Shown: piece after piece, positions 57,020 through 64,000 of the stretch
Layout: every line of letters begins with the position of its first letter
Position numbering within the stretch: the stretch's first letter is position 1
Source of the DNA: Cercis canadensis
Taxonomy: Eukaryota; Streptophyta; Magnoliopsida; Fabales; Fabaceae
Assembly: GCA_003255065.1 (NCBI GenBank)
Contig: QAOA01008029.1
Location: 494,851-558,850 of the forward strand
DNA length: 64,000 bases
Direction of reading: 5' to 3'
The notes under the pieces: model-generated
The model's input: only the letters and a program-made list of their open reading frames with translations
Told to the model about the DNA's origin: nothing
Databases searched by the model: none
Translations under genes and position numbers: made by a program

Positions 57020-58289
57020 TGTTAAACCGTACAAAATTACAATACTAATTGCAACTAATTTGTAGTATAAGATGCAATCAGTGTCGTCTCCCAGGGATTC
57101 ACCAGAACAGTTAATCTACTAAGACTCACACAAGAACAGAACTAAGGGGTTTTGTGTTGAATGCAGTATATTAAGAATTCAAAAAGCAGTAAACATGATT
57201 CAATCAAATAAGAGAAAACGCAATCAACTCAAGCAGGCAACCAAACCCTAATCCATCCTTGTTCACTAAAGATAATCCTAAATTCAAATTTATTCTTGGT
57301 TAAATGTTACCTGGAACCCCTAATAGTAACACTTAGAATTCCTACTGATTACCAATCAGGATTCAATTAATCTTGGAATTAAGAATCTAGGCAACCGCTA
57401 TATATCACTAAATTCATATTAATTTAAGAACCGAATTGTCCAAGTTAACCATATATTAAAGACCTTTAAAACATTATTATCAATTTGATTACTGTGATGA
57501 ATCTAATCAACCGATTTAAATTCATATAAAGCATGCAATCAAAGTACTATTCAATCACATGAAGATGGGAAGAAGTAGTAATTCAAATTATATTAAATCA
57601 AACCTTGATTGAAGTACAGGAACTCTGGATTATTAAGTTTGGCTCCTCTTGAATTGATTACAGAAGTACTTAACACTCCATGGAAGGCTTAAAGCAAAGC
57701 AAACGTCTTGAAAATGAATTCAGCAACAGGAGGCAGCAACTTCTAATGGTAAATTCGTGATGATATTATTCTCAACAACTTAAGAATAAATATTAGCTGG
57801 CTGCTTCCTCTAAGTTTCCTAATGGTTTCCTAATTACAAATCTTTAATGGGAAAAACGTGATTAAACCCTAGTGACATGTGTGTTGGCCAAAATAACAGA
57901 TGTTGGGCCAATAAACAGGTACTGGTCCAACAGGCAGACCCAAGGAATGGAATAAGTCGATGCTGGGCGGATGTAGAAAATCTGGACTGCTTGCATGCAA
58001 ATTATAGTTATCCAGACGCGAGAATCAGCTTATGGGCTCTTCATATGAAATGTAGCATTTTCTGTCAGCTTTCCTACAAAACTAGAATCGCATCAATTGG
58101 ACATCTTCATCTCAAGATATAGTGAAAAATTTAAGTAGTGTCAGAAATCAATAATTATGCAATTAAAGTCTATAAGCACCAACGAGTCCAAATCTACAAA
58201 ATATGTTTATGGGCCATAAAAATCAGTAGAAACGCACACTAAACGACTAAGTATAAGGGAAACAAATAGTGTAAAATAATGTCTTATCA
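57020..58289 (-). repeat. 5' LTR of the Athila element
   Basis: Counterpart of 49522-50808. The visible divergence between the LTRs shows the insertion is not recent. Confidence 0.85.
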
Positions 58290-60817
58290 CAGCCCATTTA
58301 TCTGAAGTTACATTTTGGCTCTTTGTAAGTCTTATACGGACTCAAACTTCTTTAAGTTTGTCCAATGTGAGACTTAGTTTCTTCATCTAATTTACAAACT
58401 ATTCAACATCTTATGTTTCCTGGTGAAGAAGAAGAATCTTAACTCTAAAAAAGCCTAGTTGCGTGCATAGCACGTTTAAATGCGTAACCTATAGAGAATA
58501 GGAAACTTCTTTTGATATTTTTGGTTACAACCTTGAATTCAAATACGGAACTTACAAAACCTATAGACAATCTTAGTATCACTTAGCCACAGACTGTTTG
58601 GTTACTTTAATTCTTTTTAATTGTTCTATTTTGGTAATATCAATTTTGTTACTATACATTTAACACACTTTACCTCTATTTGGGAAACAAATAAGAAAAC
58701 AAAGAAGATAAGATGATAGAAAAATATTAATAAAATATCTAAATTAACATTATGCATGTATTAACTCATTATCTCATAATTATTTATGTAGCATATATTA
58801 TACCTAGATTTATTTTTGAGTTATTCATTTCAAAATCATTCCTTGCATTTTTATTATCCCAAATATAAAAAAAAAAAAAAATGAAGTAATAAGAACCTAG
58901 CTAGTTTTTTTTTATATATATAACTTTTTTACATGATAATATCGAAATTTGTACTCTTAACCTCGTGCTAATTATCTAAACTTAGAAGTCACAATTTTTT
59001 ATTAAGAAAAAAAGATAGAAAAAACTTTCTTCAAAATCAAATACATAAATTTCAAATATCCATGTTGTAACTTTCTGAAAAGCAGCTTATATATGTCAAA
59101 AACCATACGTGTAACAAATACTAATTATGCTGGGATAACATCAGCAGAGCTGTTTTAACCTAGCCCAGCTCTTACTTTCCAAATGCACAAAGCAAATGGG
59201 CAACTCATTGACCAGAGTTCATATCTGCTTTGCCTTTTCTTCTGGTGTTGGAACACATGAAGAAGGTCATCGATTGAAATCAAAGAGAAAGTGATGCTAA
59301 TGATTGCAGAATCAGGTTCTTTTGAGACAGTGAGGGCATACAAAGAACTTCTTTAACGACTATTTGATAAGGTTGGTCCCCAAGAGGGGATGACTATAGC
59401 ATTATAGCATGGCCTACCACTTTGACAAAGAGTCTTATCATTATTCATTACCCTACAAACACATGAGAAACAATGGCTTCTATAGGAAATCCATGGCTTG
59501 CCAAAAGATATTGTAATTGATTAGAAGAGGGGTAACATTACATTTGTGTGAGAAAAATAAAATATACAAAAGAAGAATAAAAGAGTTGTTAAATATACAA
59601 ATGTAAAATAGAAAGTGGAATAATGGGATACTTGTCATGAGGAGGAGTAGATTGTAGAATTAATAAAAATAAATGTTTACTTTTTTTTAAAAAAAAATTG
59701 AACTTTAATAAGCCCAATTGAAAGATTAAATTTCATAAGGGATTCAATTGAATAATTTTTTTTATAAGAATGAAATTAAAGAAATAAAAAAGGTCCAAAC
59801 TTCATGAATTTAAAATATAATTTAATTATTTTTACTAGTACTAGAGATTACACAATAATGGATACTAATTTTAAAATTTGGATTCTCATTTTTTTTCAAT
59901 TTAATAATTGACTATATAATTAGTTAAATTTTCTTGAAAAATTAATTTAAAGTTGAGTTGTACTTAATGATAATTCTTATGTGCCCCTGGATTCCTGGTA
60001 AGTGCACACGCACTTGAGAATTTTCAAAGAATATTTTTTGGGCTAATGTAATATTATACTTGTATATTTAATATTTCTTGAACATAATATTATTTTCATA
60101 TATATCATTATTTTATTTATATTCAACATATTTTAAATATGATATCCACATACTTAGTCATAACAATAATATATTTTACACATAAAGTTAAATATATAAA
60201 TAAAACAATCACATAACATATAATATATTTTTTAAAAAATTTAAGTGTGTTAAATGTAGGTGTACCTTCTAAATATTATTATTAACAATTCAAACTTTAA
60301 AATAATTTTCCTAATTTTTTTTCTGAAAACATATTCTCCTTCAATAGAAACACAAAACGCCAAAAACATATACATGATGGATTGAACTATTTGCTCGTGG
60401 TTATATAGGAGATATGATTTTAAGCATACCAAAGGATAATATAATTATAACTAATCAAGGAAAAGCAAAAGATTCCAAACATGCAATTTTGGAATCCTAT
60501 AAGGAAACACTTTTCTCACTTGTAATGCACTATGACATGTGCATAAAGACACTAGCACTTGATATTCCACCGTCCCATAATGTGCCCACTCTTTATCTGT
60601 ATCTCTTTCAGGCACAAAAAAACTAAAGTCACGGGCAAAAGCAAATTACCTTAAAATATTAGAACGTTGGAGGCAATATGTGGAGTGGACAACCGCAAAG
60701 GAAAAGGTCACTACAACGGGAAAGACTGACCCATCAACCTTCCATCATTCTCTTACATGCCCCACCAACCGCATCTTCGGCTACTCGTACCAACATCTCT
60801 CTTTCTAATGTAAGTGC
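58290..60817. other. AT-rich intergenic DNA
   Basis: No supported gene. 58520-58600 (GGTTACAACCTTGAATTC, then GGAACTTACAAAACCTA) resembles 61014-61095, a dispersed repeat. ORFs such as 59155-59343 have no recognisable domain. Confidence 0.45.
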
Positions 60818-61325
60818 TTAAGCTATGTTTTGCATTTTTGGATAGTGCTACTTCACTCATTTTAGTGGGTTTAAGAGAGATTTATTTAGTGATTTTGATA
60901 TTATTTTGAAGATATTATTTATTATGTACCAAAATATATAGTTCCTTATAAAATATATAAATGACATAATATAAAAAAACATATCAAAAAATTAATTTTT
61001 TTTAGTACTTTGGCTACGATTTTGATTTTGAACACAGAACTTACAAACCCTAAGAATGATTTTAGTACCACTTGGTCACAAGTTATTTGGTCAAAAAATA
61101 TAATTTTGACAGAGTTTGAATATTTTTTTGGGCATGTTTTTTTAATATTATGTCATTTATGTAATTTATAAGGAATTATCTATTTTAGTATAAATTGAGT
61201 GATTTTTTTTTTTTTTTGAGATTTTCACAATGACACTAAAATCATTATATGAGTCTTACCTAAATCCACCCAATTGGGTAGGGATAGCGCTATCCTCCCA
61301 AAAATGCATAAAGTAGCTTAACAGC
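60818..61325. mobile_element. TIR element of the GGATAGCGCTATCC family
   Basis: The left end GCTTAAGCTATGTTTTGCATTTTTGGATAGTGCTAC pairs imperfectly with the right end (reverse complement GTTAAGCTACTTTATGCATTTTTGGGAGGATAGCGCTATCC). It shares TTATAAAATATATAAATGACA and CACAATGACACTAAAATC with 31355-32413 and 22313-23322. No clear target duplication. Confidence 0.65.
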
Positions 61326-64000
61326 CACCCTAATTTTATTATGAAATTTAAATAAATTTTAGGTGGATTTCTTTTTTTAGCTCTACATAACTAATTGTCA
61401 TATTATCTTTAATAGTCACACATTAATTATTGGGATCGTATAATGTCTACTTGTCATATAAAACTACAATTGACTAGTAAAATTATGTATTGTGACTAAA
61501 ATAAAATAAATTATAATTTTAAAAACCCACGTAAAAATTATTTTATTTGTGTTTCTTAATAATATTTCTCTCAAATCATTTCTCCTTTGGATTTTTGGGT
61601 CAAAAAGACGCTATCAAGTATACCAAGCGCTTGATTTTTGTGCTGGTGTCACTCTCTTCAAAGAATGGATCCTCTGGTAGACAAGTTCTCTCCTTTCTAA
61701 GTTTTTCTGTGTTCTTTTTTCATGAAAAAACTCACATTCTATATGTTCTCATGCTTACCTTTTGTAACCTGGTAACTTTCATATGATCTATTAAATGATG
61801 GATATTGGGTCATCTCATCATAGTGTCTAATGGGTTATTGGACATAGTATGTAAAAATATTAATATATTTGTGATATCTAATTTTAATATGTTTATTATT
61901 TTACCAAGAATATTATTTTATTACTATTTATTGATATTCATATAAAAAAAATCTGCCATCATTTATAATATAATCAATAAAAGGACTATAAGCAATAGCT
62001 GAATTGATTATGAACTCCAGTCTTTAATATTGAAAGGTTGTTTAGGTCTTAGGTCTAAACTTGGTAGCCTGCTTGTTCTTGAGTTTATTCTTTAATATTG
62101 TATTTATTCTATATTTATGATTTGTGTCGATTCTTTCCATAATAAAAATGAATATATATTATACCCAAAAAAAATGAATATATATATGATTTATTTATTT
62201 ATTTTTTTAACCAAAAAAAGACTAATCAATATAAGACTTAACTATTATAAATATTCAAACTTAAAAATTAGACAGTAAATAATAAGACTTAAGTTCATGG
62301 GGTTTTAAACTAGTGCATAGTGGATATATTAAACTTTATAAGGGCATATAAACATCATCTTAGAAGAAACTGCTCTGAAAATTAATTATTCAAAATTAAC
62401 ATCTCTTGACAACTAGAGAACACACAACATGACAATTNNNNNNNNNNNNNNNNNNNNNNNNNNAAAAACTCTGACTATCATATAATCCAAAATTTCGCCA
62501 CTGATTCAGTTTTTAAATATAAAACTTATGTCATTGTTAATATATACCAACATAATGAACTACTACGTTTTAATGTGGTTTAATTTATCCATTAATGAGT
62601 GATACAATTGTAGATATGAAAATACATATAGAAAGGCTTTAAGTGTGAGCTAAGAATGAAAATTTTGATTAGTTTTGTAAGAGGTTTCAGATTTAAGTTT
62701 TTGTGTGTTCTTGTATTTAAAAATTGAATGATTTTTTTTCCTTTCTCTTATGAAAGATTTTTATTACTATTTTGGTACATTTGCAATTTTGGTAATCAAT
62801 TTTTTGTTTGGGGATATAAAGGCTTCATAATGTCATTAAAAAATTATAGGCATGGCAAAAAAGGAGAATAGAGATATAGAAAAAATAATAGTAAGAGAAC
62901 TATTAGGTTAGTGGTTGCACACCATGTAACTAGTCTCCCCTGTTGTGCAATGCACAAATAAAATAATAGTATTTGATGTAAAAGATAAAAATAGATAAAA
63001 TTAGAACTTGGTAAGAGCACATTTTAAGTGTAATATATATTTTTTCTTTTTAATTGATCACAAATTAAATATGAAAAAGATCTAAATAAGTATGACTAAA
63101 CCAAATAAAAAATAAGAGAGATGGAAAATGATCCCAACCATTAATTGATTTCATCAAGAATTAAAGTTAAACCTTTTGATCTATTGTAACCTATAGAATT
63201 TAGCATTCTATGAAGATATCTAAACTAATACAACATAAACAAATGAGTAATAAATAGAGAAAATGAGGTATAGGACAGTTCTGAATGTTTTTTGGTGGGT
63301 TAGATTTTGTCAAGTAAGTTGGCTAATATGGTGGCATTCAAGGAAACACTAGCTAGGGATTGGTGGCTTATTGTATATTTTAGTGTGTAGTATTTAGGTG
63401 AGAACGTTTTTGTGTTCCAATTTATAGAATTGATTGTATATTTTTTTAGTTTCGTTGTTACTCGAACTCAGTTAGCTATAAAAAGTTAAGTAGACATAAA
63501 TACTTTTTCAACATTATAATCTATTAAAATTTTTAGATTTGATTGCATTATAATCTATTAAAATTAATTATTATTTGGTCTTGTTGTTGCATGTCTTATT
63601 TTTTTAAAATGGAACAAAATAAATTGATGAATTGACAATACTTATCCCTCTTCATTGTTTATCTTTAAATAATTACCACAAAAATTAAAGTAGACATGAN
63701 AATGATGCCAAATGAATTTTGAGTCAGCTGTTTAATTGAATAAAGTATCCCTTAAGTAATAGTTTAGGTGTATTGCATAAACTATTTTTGTGTGAAGGTG
63801 AATTTTGAATAGTTGTGATGGCACTAGTTGCTGAGTTTGGATTAGTTGTTGGCATTCTTATTGTACAAAAGAGGTACAATGATGTCGACTTAATTTTTTG
63901 GTCGCATTTGTAAGTAATGTGTGTGTTTTTGAAGGCTGAATTTGAATATCTATTTTGAGGACAATTGGTCAGCATTCCTATTGTACAAGCGGTGCAATGA
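61326..64000. other. AT-rich intergenic DNA with an assembly gap
   Basis: No supported gene. N bases occupy 62438-62463 and 63699. The 40 bases before the gap (62398-62437) are identical to 50961-51000 in the Athila element. At the right edge, GGCATTCTTATTGTACAAAAGAGGTACAATGA (about 63852) and the end of the window carry similar words. Confidence 0.5.

Larger units (their letters stand above)
49522..58289 (-). mobile_element. Athila-type Gypsy LTR retrotransposon, degenerate
   Basis: LTRs at 49522-50808 (3' LTR) and 57020-58289 (5' LTR) start TGATAAGACATTATTTTACAC on the minus strand and end in ACA. The primer site is tRNA-Asp type. Order from the 5' LTR is gag piece, protease, RT-RNase H, integrase, then about 1.5 kb of non-coding DNA to the 3' LTR, as in Athila elements (which may carry an env-like gene there; none seen). 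Every domain has stops or frameshifts, and most of gag is deleted. Bases flanking the LTRs (ACGGA left, CAGCC right) do not form a target duplication. Confidence 0.9.

Overview
The window is nuclear DNA of a eudicot plant. The evidence is AT-rich intergenic DNA, spliced genes with plant consensus sites, a TIR-NBS-LRR fragment with its C-terminal C-JID domain, a phytocyanin, P-class pentatricopeptide repeat (PPR) genes of the restorer-like type, and a dense load of plant transposons. The style fits a woody, heterozygous rosid, but the species cannot be named from the sequence. Real cellular genes are few: one intact RFL-type PPR gene (26676-28352, +), one intact two-exon phytocyanin (10545-11621, -), and broken or partial copies of a TNL resistance gene, a second PPR, a FAR1-like gene and some unrecognised exons. 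No rRNA, tRNA gene, operon or CRISPR array was seen.

Layout. 1-7725: a rearranged endogenous pararetrovirus (Caulimoviridae-like) present as two tail-to-tail arms. The inverted repeat is about 2.6 kb per arm with a spacer of about 0.8 kb, and each arm carries a TATA box pointing into the spacer. 7831-9612: a TNL gene cut down to its last three exons, directly beside the viral DNA. 10545-11724: phytocyanin with its TATA box. 12090-15087: a SINE, a Mutator-type MITE with a 9-bp target duplication, and local segmental duplications. 15185-19180: a 4-kb solo LTR of Tat/Ogre type flanked by a 5-bp duplication. 19181-23570: degraded paralogous DNA that recurs beside the PPR genes, with a MULE-type element holding a nested hAT element. 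23573-25892: tandem duplication and MITEs. 26676-28352: intact PPR gene. 28353-33185: its downstream flank, another MULE/hAT nest and a compound microsatellite. 34214-35493: a long-TIR element carrying a LINE RNase H fragment. 35704-37355: a frameshifted PPR paralogue. 37356-42950: more of the paralogous flank, then unassigned DNA. 42960-44250: FAR1-like and RNase H pseudogene fragments. 45777-47890: hAT element with a perfect 8-bp target duplication. 47922-49264: long-TIR MULE with a 9-bp target duplication. 49522-58289: degenerate Athila-type Gypsy element on the minus strand with both LTRs. 58290-64000: AT-rich DNA with one more MITE and an assembly gap.

How the parts relate. The window is a gene cluster remodelled by mobile DNA. 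The PPR locus and its downstream flank were duplicated several times, and the two PPR copies differ at several RNA-recognition positions. The pararetrovirus inverted repeat could yield double-stranded RNA if transcribed (inference). Three single-N positions each separate two nearly identical blocks, which looks like unmerged allelic contig ends and not true tandem repeats. A 40-bp Gypsy sequence abutting the 26-N gap looks like a chimeric contig end.
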